A DNA stretch of 64,000 bases, taken from positions 1,360,001-1,424,000 of the forward strand of contig NZ_AP024745.1 of the NCBI RefSeq assembly GCF_019704555.1, written 5' to 3'. The notes beneath the pieces were generated by a model that was given only the letters and a program-made list of their open reading frames with translations, did not search any database and was not told where the DNA came from. How positions within the stretch are numbered: position 1 is the first letter of the stretch; every line of letters starts with the position of its first letter. This document shows, piece by piece, positions 42,452-51,239 of the stretch. The DNA comes from Actinoplanes sp. L3-i22 (GTDB lineage Bacteria > Actinomycetota > Actinomycetes > Mycobacteriales > Micromonosporaceae). The position numbers were made by a program, and so were the translations under genes.

Positions 42452-42856
42452 TTGACGATTAACGAGCGCGCCTACGAACTGGCGATGGCGGCCGCACAGG
42501 CCGCTGCCGACAAGAAGGCGCAGGACATCTCCGTCATCGACGTGGGCGACCAGATCGCGATCACCGACGCCTTCGTCATCGCCTCGGCCTCCAACGAGCG
42601 CCAGGTGGTCTCGATCGTCGACGCCATCGAGGAAGCTCTGGTCAACCTGCCGGAGAAGGCGAAGCCGGTGCGGCGCGAGGGCGAGCGGCAGGGCCGCTGG
42701 GTCCTGCTGGACTACGTCGACATCGTGGTCCACGTCCAGCACGCCGAGGAGCGCGAGTTCTACGCCCTCGACAAGCTGTGGAAGGACTGCCCGATCGTCC
42801 CGTTCGTCGACCGCGATCTGGCCGACGCGGGCGCGGCGGCCGCCGACGCTTCGTGA
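42452..42856 (+). CDS. rsfS: Ribosomal silencing factor RsfS
   Basis: A 134-residue factor that binds L14 and keeps ribosomal subunits apart when nutrients are short. Conserved blocks are ISVIDVGDQIAITDAFVIAS, GRWVLLDYVDIVVHV and YALDKLWKDCP. The TTG start has AGGGGA (42441-42446) five bases upstream. The last codon overlaps the GTG of the next gene (GTGA). The Ala/Asp-rich tail extends a little beyond the usual end. Confidence 0.95.
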   Translation: MTINERAYELAMAAAQAAADKKAQDISVIDVGDQIAITDAFVIASASNERQVVSIVDAIEEALVNLPEKAKPVRREGERQGRWVLLDYVDIVVHVQHAEEREFYALDKLWKDCPIVPFVDRDLADAGAAAADAS

Positions 42857-43485
42857 CCACCCGCCTCATCGTCTGGCGGCACGGCAACACCGACTGGAAC
42901 GCGGGAACGCGGGTCCAGGGGCAGACCGACGTGCCGCTGAACGACCTCGGCCGCCGGCAGGCCGCCGAGGCGGCGGCGTTGCTGGCCGGGCTGCGGCCGG
43001 ACGCGATCGTCGCCAGTGACCTGAGCCGGGCCGCCGACACCGCGGCCGCGCTGGCCGCGCTCACCGGGCTGCCCGTCAGCCACGACGAGCGGCTGCGTGA
43101 GCGGTCCTTCGGCGCCTGGCAGGGCCTGACCACCGCCGAGGTGGCGGCCCGCCGGCCCGCCGAGTTCGCCCGCTGGCGAGCCGGTGCGGACGTCGTCGGT
43201 GGCGACGTGGAAACCCTCGACGACCTGGGCAAACGGGTGTGCGACGGGCTGCAGGACGCGGCTCGGCGGGCGCCCGGGGGCCTGGTCGTGGTGGCCACCC
43301 ACGGCGGCGCCGCCCGGCAGGGCATCGGGCACCTGCTCGGCTGGCCCGGCGAGCCCGTGCGCACCCTGCGCGGCCTGCGGAACTGCCACTGGGCCGAGCT
43401 GACCGACGACGACGCCCGCGGGTGGCAGTTGGAGTCGTACAACGTGGGGGTCGCCGCCGAGCGGCCGATCCCGCCCGCAGTCTGA
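42853..43485 (+). CDS. Histidine phosphatase family protein, GpgP-like by context
   Basis: A 210-residue phosphatase. The catalytic histidine is at residue 10 in WRHGNTDWN, the acid block is LRERSFGAWQG, and the second histidine is in VVATHGGAARQG. It starts inside the rsfS stop (GTGA). In mycobacteria the gene in the same place encodes glucosyl-3-phosphoglycerate phosphatase of methylglucose lipopolysaccharide synthesis. Sequence alone does not fix the substrate here. Confidence 0.88.
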   Translation: MTTRLIVWRHGNTDWNAGTRVQGQTDVPLNDLGRRQAAEAAALLAGLRPDAIVASDLSRAADTAAALAALTGLPVSHDERLRERSFGAWQGLTTAEVAARRPAEFARWRAGADVVGGDVETLDDLGKRVCDGLQDAARRAPGGLVVVATHGGAARQGIGHLLGWPGEPVRTLRGLRNCHWAELTDDDARGWQLESYNVGVAAERPIPPAV

Positions 43486-43520
43486 CGGAACCGACCAGCG
43501 CCCGGGAGCGTCCAACCGCC

Positions 43521-43940
43521 ATGATCCGTCGAACCGTCCTACCCACCGCCCTGTTCCTGCTGCTCGTCGCGGGTTGTGCGAACTCGCAGGACACCGGGTC
43601 GACCTCGGCCGGCTCGGCGCCCTCGGCCGCGGTGTCGCCGTCCGCGCTCCCCGAGGCCACGTCGTCGTCCGCTCTTCCGGGGGTCACCAAGCCCGGAAAG
43701 CCGGCGGCCGGCAGCAGCACCACGATCACCGGCACGATCGCCTCCGGTGTCGAGCCGAACTGCGTGCTCCTGAACGAGCCCGCCGGCGGCACCCACCTGC
43801 TCGTCTTCGCCGACCCGGCGCTGCGCTCCGCGGCCACTCCGGGCAGCAAGGTGCAGGTCACCGGCGTCCCGCAGCCCGGCATGATGTCCACCTGCCAGCA
43901 GGGTGAGCCGTTCCTGGTGTCCTCGGTCACACCGGGCTGA
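43521..43940 (+). CDS. Putative lipoprotein
   Basis: A 139-residue protein with a lipoprotein signal (MIRRTVLPTALFLLLVAGC, lipobox LVAG-C19). A Ser/Ala/Pro-rich linker follows (to about residue 65), then a small beta-rich domain of ~70 residues starting STTITGTIASGVEPNCVLLN. Its spacing of motifs (TGTI...NCVLL...L) resembles small OB-like secreted domains, but I recognise no family. Two cysteines in the domain could pair. Confidence 0.75.
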   Translation: MIRRTVLPTALFLLLVAGCANSQDTGSTSAGSAPSAAVSPSALPEATSSSALPGVTKPGKPAAGSSTTITGTIASGVEPNCVLLNEPAGGTHLLVFADPALRSAATPGSKVQVTGVPQPGMMSTCQQGEPFLVSSVTPG

Positions 43941-43974
43941 TCACGGACGGGCCCGCCATCAGTAGAGTTCGTGC

Positions 43975-44823
43975 ATGACCATCGCGGTCGTCACCGATTC
44001 CACCGCCTATCTGCCCGCCGAGCTCAGCGGGCGGTATGAGCTGACCATCGTGCCGCTCACCGTCGTGATCAACGGCTGGGACGGTCTCGAGGGCCTGGAG
44101 ATCTCCCCGGCCGAGGTGGCCCGGGCGCTCGGCGGCCGCCGCTCCTCGGTCAGCACCTCCCGGCCCGCCCCGTCCCAGTTCGTCGACGTCTACCGCCGCC
44201 TGCTCGACAACGGGGCGGACGGCGTCGTCTCGGTGCACCTGTCCGCCAAGCTGTCCGGCACCTTCGAGGCCGCCCAGCTGGCGGCCGCCGAGATCGGCCC
44301 GCTGGTCCAGGTGGTCGACAGCGGCACCGCGGCGATGGGCCTGGGCTTCCCGGCACTCGCCGCCGCGGCGGCGGCCGATCAAGGTCAAGATCTTGCTTCG
44401 GTACGGCGGGTGGCCGCCGACCACGCGCAACGCGTCAGCACCCTCTTCTACGTCGACACGCTGGAGTTCCTGCGCCGCGGCGGCCGGATCGGAGCGGCGT
44501 CCGCACTGCTCGGCACCGCCCTCTCGGTCAAGCCGATCCTGCACGTGGTGGACGGCGCCGTCGTGGTGCGCGACAAGGTGCGGACGGCCGGGCGGGCACT
44601 GAGCCGCCTCGTCGACCTCGCCGTGGAAGCGGCCGGGCCCGGCGAGGCCGACATCGCGGTGCACCACCTCGGGACCCCGGAGCGGGCCACCGCGCTGGTG
44701 GACGCGATCACCATGCGCCTCGGCGACCGGCTGCGGGACTGCTACCTCACCGAGGTGGGGGCGGTGGTGGCGGCACACACCGGGCCGGGGCTGGCCGGGG
44801 TGATCGTGCACCGGCGCGACTAG
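43975..44823 (+). CDS. DegV family protein (fatty-acid binding)
   Basis: A 282-residue DegV/FakB-type protein that binds a fatty acid. It has the N-terminal VVTDSTAYLP, TSRPAPSQF and the C-terminal block VDTLEFLRRGGRIG. Relatives present fatty acids to the kinase FakA; no such kinase is in the window. TAGAGT ends six bases before the ATG and no Shine-Dalgarno is seen, so the mRNA seems leaderless. Its stop codon shares the bases CTAG with the stop of the convergent next gene. Confidence 0.92.
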   Translation: MTIAVVTDSTAYLPAELSGRYELTIVPLTVVINGWDGLEGLEISPAEVARALGGRRSSVSTSRPAPSQFVDVYRRLLDNGADGVVSVHLSAKLSGTFEAAQLAAAEIGPLVQVVDSGTAAMGLGFPALAAAAAADQGQDLASVRRVAADHAQRVSTLFYVDTLEFLRRGGRIGAASALLGTALSVKPILHVVDGAVVVRDKVRTAGRALSRLVDLAVEAAGPGEADIAVHHLGTPERATALVDAITMRLGDRLRDCYLTEVGAVVAAHTGPGLAGVIVHRRD

Positions 44824-45863
44824 CCGGGCCAGCTCTCCGCTCGCCAGCGCTCCGGACCCGTCCCGTCGGCCCGGGTCAGCTCCAGATCGGTCCACGGGAC
44901 GACCCGGCCCTCGCCCAGCAGCACCTCGTCGGCGGCCGGCAGCAGGATCGGGGCGTCCCGCGGCCACAACGCCTGGGTGCGCCAGCCCTCCTCGTCCGAG
45001 CCGGTCAGCCGCAGCCCGGCGGCGTCCGGCAGCTCGGCGGCCTGCCGGTTGTACTCCTCGACGGCCAGGATCCGCTCGGCCCGGGCCACCGCGTGATGCA
45101 GCGGGTGGCCGGGCGGCGCGGGGTAGGGGATCGTGCGGCCGGCCTGGTCACCGACGTACGCCATCGGGGTCAGCGACCGCGACGACTTCGCGTAGATCTC
45201 CTCCGCGCGCACGAACAACGCCGGCAACAGGTCCGCGTCGTCGGCGGCGACCAGCAACGTCCCACGCTCCGGGGCGAACGCGACCGGACGGCCGCCGACC
45301 TGCCCGGCGAGCCGGTCCAGCCACCCCGGAAGCAGCAGGTGCGAGGTCCAGTAGGCGTCCCCGTCGTCGACGAACCGCACCACCACCGGCCGGTCCGCCG
45401 GACTGCCGTGCAGCACCGCCCCGGGCAGGTTGGCCCGGGCGGCGTCGAACAGCTGCTCGGCGGTGACCTGCCAGGACGTGAGTTGCGCCGGGGTCACGTA
45501 CGTCATGGTGTCGGGATGATCGACCACCACGAACTCGGCGAGGAACGGCAGGGCCGGGCGGCGCAGCGGCGCACCCGGCGTGCCGCCCCGGAGAATCGGC
45601 CGCAGCATCGGCGCGGCCTTCGCCCAATCCTCCGGAAGATTTCCGGTACGAAGGATGCCGTTCAGGTATTCGCGCAGCTCACGCCGCTTGCGGCCGAGTA
45701 GCGGACCGAGCGGCAGGATGATCGGCTCGTCCTCGCCGGGGCGGGTGAACCGGACCTCGAACGCCGCCGAGTGATACCGCGCGCCGGTGCCGCCCGCGCG
45801 GCGCAGACGCCGAAGGACCCGGCTGGCCAGCCGGGCGCGGGCGACCCTGTGGAACAGCCCCAC
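44820..45863 (-). CDS. Conserved protein of unknown function, possibly DUF1444-like
   Basis: A 347-residue soluble protein with no signal or membrane segment. Its N-terminus is basic (FHRVARARLASRVLRRLRR). Blocks such as FVVVDHPDTMTYVTPAQLTSW, VVRFVDDGDAYWTSHLLLPGW and TLLVAADDADLLP recall DUF1444 proteins, but I am not certain. It lies eight bases after the minus-strand methyltransferase gene and is probably co-transcribed with it. The GTG start at 45863 has a TAGGCA just upstream. Confidence 0.7.
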   Translation of the reverse strand: MGLFHRVARARLASRVLRRLRRAGGTGARYHSAAFEVRFTRPGEDEPIILPLGPLLGRKRRELREYLNGILRTGNLPEDWAKAAPMLRPILRGGTPGAPLRRPALPFLAEFVVVDHPDTMTYVTPAQLTSWQVTAEQLFDAARANLPGAVLHGSPADRPVVVRFVDDGDAYWTSHLLLPGWLDRLAGQVGGRPVAFAPERGTLLVAADDADLLPALFVRAEEIYAKSSRSLTPMAYVGDQAGRTIPYPAPPGHPLHHAVARAERILAVEEYNRQAAELPDAAGLRLTGSDEEGWRTQALWPRDAPILLPAADEVLLGEGRVVPWTDLELTRADGTGPERWRAESWPG

Positions 45864-45871
45864 AACGCTGC

Positions 45872-46642
45872 CTATCGTCTCGCGGTTATCACTCGGGCGT
45901 CGAGATCATCGTCGGTGATCACGGCGGCCGTCAATCCGTTCCCATCGACCGCGGCGATCGCGGCCTCGACCTGGGCGTCGGTGATCTCGGACAGCAGCAG
46001 CCCCCCGGGGGCCAGCCAAGACTTTGTTCTCCCGAGCACCGATCGGAACACCGCCAGACCGTCCTCGCCGCCGTCGAGCGCGGTGGCCGGCTCGTGGTCG
46101 CGGGCCTCGGCGGGCAGGAACGGGAGGTGCCGGGTGGCGACGTAGGGCACATTCGCGAGCAGGACCGTGATCCGGCCCTCGAGCTCCGGCGGCAGGGCGT
46201 CGAAGAGGTCACCCTGGTACACGTTCCCGCCGAGGTTGTCCCGCGCGCAGGCCACCGCGACCGGGTCCAGGTCGGCGGCGTGCAGGGTGACCCGCACCCG
46301 GTGCCGGACCGCCAGCCCCAGCGCGCCGGAGCCGCAGCACAGGTCCACCACCAGCGGATCCGGGTGCCGTCCGGCCTCGTCCGCGGCCACCTGGACCAGG
46401 AGCTCGCTGCGGACCCGTGGGACGAAGACGCCCGGGCGGAGCCGGACCCGGACACCGGCGAAGTCCGCGTAACCGACGACCTGTTCCAAGGGCTCGCCGG
46501 CCACCCGGCGGGCGACCAGCGCGGCGAGGTGGTCCTCCGGCGCGGCCGCTTCGGCCGCGGCCTCGGTCAGCACCGCGGCTTCGTCCTCGGCGAAGACGCA
46601 GCCCGCGGCACGTAGCCGGATGATCGCCTCTTCTTCGGTCAC
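45872..46642 (-). CDS. PrmC-related protein glutamine-N5 methyltransferase
   Basis: A 256-residue SAM-dependent methyltransferase. The SAM-binding block is VVDLCCGSGALGLAV, and the family loop reads NVPYV rather than the NPPY of true PrmC/HemK. The N-terminal ~75 residues form the helical substrate-binding part (ARRVAGEPLEQVVGYADF). The NVPY form suggests the PrmC-like group whose target is unknown, not the release-factor enzyme itself. The GTG start has AAGGA seven bases upstream. Confidence 0.85.
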   Translation of the reverse strand: MTEEEAIIRLRAAGCVFAEDEAAVLTEAAAEAAAPEDHLAALVARRVAGEPLEQVVGYADFAGVRVRLRPGVFVPRVRSELLVQVAADEAGRHPDPLVVDLCCGSGALGLAVRHRVRVTLHAADLDPVAVACARDNLGGNVYQGDLFDALPPELEGRITVLLANVPYVATRHLPFLPAEARDHEPATALDGGEDGLAVFRSVLGRTKSWLAPGGLLLSEITDAQVEAAIAAVDGNGLTAAVITDDDLDARVITARR

Positions 46643-46748
46643 GGGCTGTCCTTAGCAGAGCGGGGGAGATCGTGGCGGTTGTCCACAGCGCCGGTCTGTC
46701 CACAGGCTCGCCGGCACTGCCCGGGCCGAGGTCCCAGACTTCGACCCC

Positions 46749-48155
46749 GTGCGAGAGGCGAAGGATACCGACGATGTCGTGGCGGCCCGGATGCGGGCGC
46801 TGCACCCCGGGCCGGCGGGGCGGGGTGAGCTGGCGTCCAGTGGCGGGCCGTTGCGATGGTCGGACATCGTGCCGGCCTGGTCCGAGATCGACGACCCCGG
46901 GTCTCCCGGCGGGCTCAATTCGGGCGGCCCGGCCTGGTCTGGTGACCCGTTCTATTCGGGCGGCCCTGCCCCGTCGGGTGACCCGCTCTATTCGGGTGGC
47001 CCGGCCTTGTCAGGGGGCGCTCCGCCCGGGGAGCCGGGCGATTCCGTTCAGCTGGTGCGGGGGCGGGCTGACGGCGCTTCCGCGAGTCGTCTCGCCGGGC
47101 TCTTCGGCGACGGGGGCTTGTATGTCTCGAGCGGCGGCGGCGCTTCTGCCGGGATTTACGGGTCGGGCGGCGTTCCTGACCCCGCCGGTTCGGATGGTTT
47201 CGTGGGATCGAGGAGTGATGGGCGTGGTCTGCCTGGCGGAGCTGACGGGGCCGGCGGCGCTCCGCTGCCTTCCCGGATTTCCGTGGACTCCGCCGGCCCG
47301 GGGCCGGGCGCGGTGGCGTCCGGGCGGGATTGGACGGAGCCGTTCGACGAGCGGTACTCCTGGAAGGTCGAGGAGCCCCCGGAGCTCCCCGGCAAGGGCG
47401 CCTTCGACGACGATGAAGGCCCGCGGAAGTGGCTGCGCGCCTTCGACCCCGGCCGGCCCGGCGTCCGGGCGCTGGCCGTGGTCGCGGTGGTGGTCGCTCT
47501 GGTCGCGGCGTTCCTGGCCTGGCGGACCCGGCCCCGGGTCGATCCGGTCGCGCCGGGTCTCGGCGGAACTCCGGCAAGCACGGCGGACGGGGTGGGCGGG
47601 GCAGGCGCGGGTGGCACCGGCGTCAACGGGGTCAACGGGGTCAACGGCCAGGCGGGCACGGCCGGCAGCGGCACCGGCGTCGGTACCGGCCAGGTCGGCG
47701 CGGCCGGCGGCAGCCCGGCCGAGGTGGTGGTCGCGGTCGGCGGCAAGGTACGCAAGCCCGGCCTGGTCCACCTCGCCCCGGGCGCCCGGGTGGCCGACGC
47801 GCTGACCGCGGCCGGCGGCGCGGAGCCGGGAGTCGACGTGGCCGGCCTCAACCTGGCCCGCAAGGTCACCGACGGCGAACTCATCATGGTCGGCGTCACC
47901 CTGCCACCCGGCACCACGACCGCGCCGGCCCCGGCCGCCACGGGGGCGGCCGGAGCCACCGGCGGCCTGATCAACCTGAACACGGCGACCACCGCCCAGC
48001 TGGACACTCTGCCCGGCGTGGGCCCGGTCCTGGCCCAGCGGATCCTGGACGCGCGCGACGCCCAGGGCGGCTTCCGGGCAGTCAGCGACCTACGCAAGGT
48101 CGACGGCATCGGCGACGCCCGCTACGAACAGCTGAAAGACCTGGTCACCGTATGA
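46749..48155 (+). CDS. comEA: ComEA family DNA-binding protein
   Basis: A 468-residue membrane protein. A long Gly/Pro/Ser-rich cytoplasmic part (1-~235) with imperfect repeats (YSGGPA units) precedes one membrane segment (~240-258). Then come a Gly/Asn-rich linker with NGVNGVNG, an SLBB domain (~322-390, GKVRKPGLVHLAPGARVADAL) and a C-terminal helix-hairpin-helix domain (~405-468, INLNTATTAQLDTLPGVGP) that binds DNA. It is much longer than the usual 200-300 residues because of the N-terminal part. The stop overlaps the comEC start (ATGA). Confidence 0.9.
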   Translation: MREAKDTDDVVAARMRALHPGPAGRGELASSGGPLRWSDIVPAWSEIDDPGSPGGLNSGGPAWSGDPFYSGGPAPSGDPLYSGGPALSGGAPPGEPGDSVQLVRGRADGASASRLAGLFGDGGLYVSSGGGASAGIYGSGGVPDPAGSDGFVGSRSDGRGLPGGADGAGGAPLPSRISVDSAGPGPGAVASGRDWTEPFDERYSWKVEEPPELPGKGAFDDDEGPRKWLRAFDPGRPGVRALAVVAVVVALVAAFLAWRTRPRVDPVAPGLGGTPASTADGVGGAGAGGTGVNGVNGVNGQAGTAGSGTGVGTGQVGAAGGSPAEVVVAVGGKVRKPGLVHLAPGARVADALTAAGGAEPGVDVAGLNLARKVTDGELIMVGVTLPPGTTTAPAPAATGAAGATGGLINLNTATTAQLDTLPGVGPVLAQRILDARDAQGGFRAVSDLRKVDGIGDARYEQLKDLVTV

Positions 48156-51133
48156 CCACCCCACCCGCACCCCAGCGACCGCGCCCTCGACCCACGCCCA
48201 GCCCGTCCCCACCGCCGCTGCCACCGCGGTCCCGGCCCGCGCCCAGCCCATTCCCACGGCCGCTGCCACCAGGGTCCCGGCCCGGGCTCAGCCCGTCCCC
48301 GCCAACGTCAACGCCACTGACGCCGCGGCCCGCGCCCAGCTCGCTTTCGTCCCCGCGTCCGTCCCGGCCACCGCGACCCCGGCTCGCGTCCAGCCCGCGG
48401 TCGCCTCGGCCGGAGGGGCGGGCGAGGGCAGAGCGAGGGAAGGCCGCGCGGGGGAGGGCTGCGCGGGGGAGGGCGTCGCCGGATTTGCGGCTGGTCGGGT
48501 TCATGGTGGGGGTCTGGCTCGCGGCGCTGGGTGCGTTGCATCTGGCTGCCGGGAAAGGGCTGCTCGTCGGCGTGGTGGCGCTGCTTCTCGCCGGCGTGGG
48601 CGCTCTGGTCGGCTCTGCGAGAAGCATCGCTGCGGAGGCGGCCGGTAAGGGCGGGGCGGCGGCAGCCATCGCCCGGACGGCGGCTGGCGGGGGCGGCGTG
48701 GCGGCTGGCGGGCGCGGGGTGGCCGCTGGCGGGGCCGGCGTGGCGGCTGGCGGGGTCGGGGTCGGGGTGGCGGCTGGCGGGGGCGGCGTGGCGGCTGGCA
48801 GGGCCGGGTTGGCAGGTGGCTGGGCCGGCGTGGCGGCTGGCAAAGCGGACAAAACGAATAGCGGGAACAAGGCGGAGGAGGCGGCGGGAGGGCGGGCGAG
48901 GGGGAAAGGCAAGGAAGCAGGCCAGGCGAGCAACGAGGGCGACCCAGCACCCGCACCATGGGCGGCGCTGCGCTGGATCGCGGTCGCCGTCACGCTCGGC
49001 GCGGCCTGCGGTGCCCTGGCCACCGCGGCCAGGGTCAGCGTCCGCGAAGCCCCACCCCTGGTCGCCCTCATCGAGTCCGGCGACCCGGTCGAGGTGAATG
49101 CGGTCGTCCGGGACGATCCGCGCGCGCTGACCGGGACTCCGGGCCCACCGACCTACCTGCTCGCGGTCGAGCTGGAGCGGGTCCGGCCCACCGACGGCGG
49201 TGATCCGATCCGGCTCTCCGCCCGGGCGCTGGTGCTGGGCGCCGACCCGGGCTGGCGCTCCCTGCTCCCCGGCCAGCACGTGACCGCCACCGGCAAGCTG
49301 ATGCCGCCGCGCCCCGGCGACCTGCGCGCCGCCGTCCTCTCCGCGCGCAAACCACCCGTCCTGGTCGGCGAGCCCTCCTGGGCCCAGCGCGCCGCCGGGG
49401 TGCTCCGCGCCGGGCTGCAGCGGGCCTGCGAGCCGCTCCCGGACGACTCCGGCGGGCTGCTCCCCGGCCTGGTCGTCGGCGACACGAGCCGGCTCGATCC
49501 GGGCCTGGCGGCTGACTTCCAGGCGACCGGCATGACGCATCTGAACGCGGTCAGCGGGTCCAACGTCGCGATCATCCTGGGGGTCATCCTCTTCGTGGTC
49601 CGGCGGACCGGGGCCGGGCCGCTGCTCTGCGCGGCGGTGTGCGGGCTGGCGCTGGTCGGGTTCGTGATCCTGGCGCGGCCGTCGCCGAGTGTGATCCGGG
49701 CCGCCGCGATGGGTGCGATCGGGCTGCTCGGGCTCGCTTCCGGGCGGCCGCGGGCGGCGGTTCCGGCGCTGGCCGCGGCCGCCGCGCTGCTGCTGCTCGC
49801 CGATCCGGAGCTGGCCGCGGACGCCGGGTTCACGCTGTCGGTGCTGGCCACGGCGGGTCTGCTGCTGCTCGCCCCGGTGTGGCGGGACGGGCTGCGGGCG
49901 CGCGGCTGGCCGCCCGGCGCCGCGGAGGCGCTGGCCGTGCCGGCCGCGGCGCAGGTGGCCTGCGGGCCGGTGATCGCCGGGCTGTCCGGCACGGTCAGCC
50001 TGGTCGCGGTGCCGGCGAACCTGATCGTGGTGCCGGCGATCGCCCCGGCCACGCTGCTCGGGGTGGGTGCGGCGCTGCTCTCCCCGGTCTGGCCGGCCGG
50101 CGCGGCGTTCGCCGCCTGGCTCGCGCACTGGCCGGCCGCGTGGCTGGTGCTGGTCGCCCGGATCGGGGCGCGGGTGCCGGTCGGCGCGCTGCCCTGGCCG
50201 GACGGGGTGGCCGGGGCGTTGCTGCTGGCCGGGCTCACGGTGGCGGTCCTGGTCGCGGCCCGGCGGGCGGTGGTCCGCAAGCTGGCCGCGGTGGTGGCGG
50301 CGTGCGCGGTGCTCGGCGCGCTGCCGGTGCGCCTGTTCGCCTCCGGCTGGCCGCCGCCGGGCTGGCTGGTGGTGGCCTGCTCGGTGGGGCAGGGCGACGC
50401 GATCGTGCTGCCGGCCGGCGACGGGCAGGCGGTGGTGGTGGACGCCGGCCCGGAGCCGGATCCGGTGGACGGGTGTCTGCGCCGGCTCGGGGTCCGGCGG
50501 GTGGTGTTGTTCGTGGTCAGCCACTATCACGCGGATCACATCGGCGGGGTGACGGGACTGTTCCGCGGGCGGCCGGTGGCGGCGGTGACCGGTCCGGACT
50601 GGCCCGAGCCGGCGGGCGGGCGCCGGCAGGTCGCGGAGTCCGCGGGCCGGGCGGGGGCGCCGGTGTGGAATGTCGGGCCCGGGTGGTCGTACGCCAAGCA
50701 GGGTTTGATCTTGGAAGCTCTTGGGCCTCTGGATCCGATGCACGGGACCAATTCGGATCCGAACAACAACTCGCTGGTGCTGCGGGCGACGGTGGCCGGG
50801 CGGACGGTGCTGCTGGCCGGTGACGCCGAGACCGAGGAGCAGAACGACCTGGTCGAGCGGCTCGGCGCGGCGGCGTTGCGGGCGGACGTGCTGAAGGTCG
50901 CGCATCACGGCAGCGCGCTGCAGTCGCCCGGGTTCCTGGACGCGGTGGATCCGGCGATCGCGCTGGTCTCGGTGGGGGCGGACAACGACTACGGGCATCC
51001 GAACGCGTCGCTGCTGGCCCGGCTTTCGCGGGACGGGGCCCGGGTGATGCGCACCGATGTCTCCGGCGACCTGGCGGTGGTCGTGTCCGGCGACCGGCTC
51101 GCGGTGACGTCGAGGGGAGCGGCCGACAACTGA
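48152..51133 (+). CDS. comEC: ComEC/Rec2 family competence protein
   Basis: A 993-residue membrane channel protein for single-strand DNA entry. Residues 1-110 are an unusual Pro/Ser/Arg-rich stretch. Two hydrophobic segments follow, interrupted by a low-complexity AAGG(x)GV repeat (~176-231). The Competence domain (TGMTHLNAVSGSNVAI) with its many membrane segments comes next, then a metallo-beta-lactamase domain with HYHADH at 791-796 and VAHHGSALQSPGF. The core is intact. The ATG overlaps the comEA stop. The N-terminal additions have no counterpart in well-known ComEC proteins. Confidence 0.92.
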   Translation: MTTPPAPQRPRPRPTPSPSPPPLPPRSRPAPSPFPRPLPPGSRPGLSPSPPTSTPLTPRPAPSSLSSPRPSRPPRPRLASSPRSPRPEGRARAERGKAARGRAARGRASPDLRLVGFMVGVWLAALGALHLAAGKGLLVGVVALLLAGVGALVGSARSIAAEAAGKGGAAAAIARTAAGGGGVAAGGRGVAAGGAGVAAGGVGVGVAAGGGGVAAGRAGLAGGWAGVAAGKADKTNSGNKAEEAAGGRARGKGKEAGQASNEGDPAPAPWAALRWIAVAVTLGAACGALATAARVSVREAPPLVALIESGDPVEVNAVVRDDPRALTGTPGPPTYLLAVELERVRPTDGGDPIRLSARALVLGADPGWRSLLPGQHVTATGKLMPPRPGDLRAAVLSARKPPVLVGEPSWAQRAAGVLRAGLQRACEPLPDDSGGLLPGLVVGDTSRLDPGLAADFQATGMTHLNAVSGSNVAIILGVILFVVRRTGAGPLLCAAVCGLALVGFVILARPSPSVIRAAAMGAIGLLGLASGRPRAAVPALAAAAALLLLADPELAADAGFTLSVLATAGLLLLAPVWRDGLRARGWPPGAAEALAVPAAAQVACGPVIAGLSGTVSLVAVPANLIVVPAIAPATLLGVGAALLSPVWPAGAAFAAWLAHWPAAWLVLVARIGARVPVGALPWPDGVAGALLLAGLTVAVLVAARRAVVRKLAAVVAACAVLGALPVRLFASGWPPPGWLVVACSVGQGDAIVLPAGDGQAVVVDAGPEPDPVDGCLRRLGVRRVVLFVVSHYHADHIGGVTGLFRGRPVAAVTGPDWPEPAGGRRQVAESAGRAGAPVWNVGPGWSYAKQGLILEALGPLDPMHGTNSDPNNNSLVLRATVAGRTVLLAGDAETEEQNDLVERLGAAALRADVLKVAHHGSALQSPGFLDAVDPAIALVSVGADNDYGHPNASLLARLSRDGARVMRTDVSGDLAVVVSGDRLAVTSRGAADN
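48679..48843. repeat. About 21-bp tandem repeat inside comEC
   Basis: Units of the type GTGGCGGCTGGCGGGGGCGGC repeat about seven times with drift. They encode Ala-Ala-Gly-Gly-rich heptads between the first membrane segments of ComEC. The period keeps the reading frame. Confidence 0.75.
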
Positions 51134-51172
51134 GCGTGAGATCGAGCCGGGAGTGTCCGACGGTGACCGAGC

Positions 51173-51239
51173 GTCAGGTTGATCTCATTAACCTGACATT
51201 TTTGTAGGTCAACTTTGCGGAGGCTGTGGATCTCATTAG
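51173..51239 (+). promoter_or_regulatory. Palindrome and repeated GATCTCATTA before the acyltransferase gene
   Basis: GTCAGGTT (51173-51180) and AACCTGAC (51190-51197) form a perfect inverted repeat with the spacer GATCTCATT, followed by ATTTTTG. This could be the comEC terminator or an operator. The decamer GATCTCATTA at 51181 recurs at 51230, across codons 2-5 of the next gene. GTAGGTCAAC at 51204-51213 partly echoes the palindrome. The AT-rich content stands out from its surroundings. Confidence 0.5.

Noticed and set aside
44820..44823. CTAG shared by the stop codons of degV and the convergent gene, as a special element
   Set aside because: A palindromic CTAG naturally gives TAG on both strands; it is simply tight packing.
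46749..51133. Natural competence of the host
   Set aside because: comEA and comEC are widespread in actinobacteria. Without pilus and other uptake genes in view, they do not show that the strain takes up DNA.
51173..51239. Insertion-sequence ends around the acyltransferase
   Set aside because: The palindrome and repeated decamer are too short and lie only on the 5' side. No transposase or matching 3' repeat was seen.
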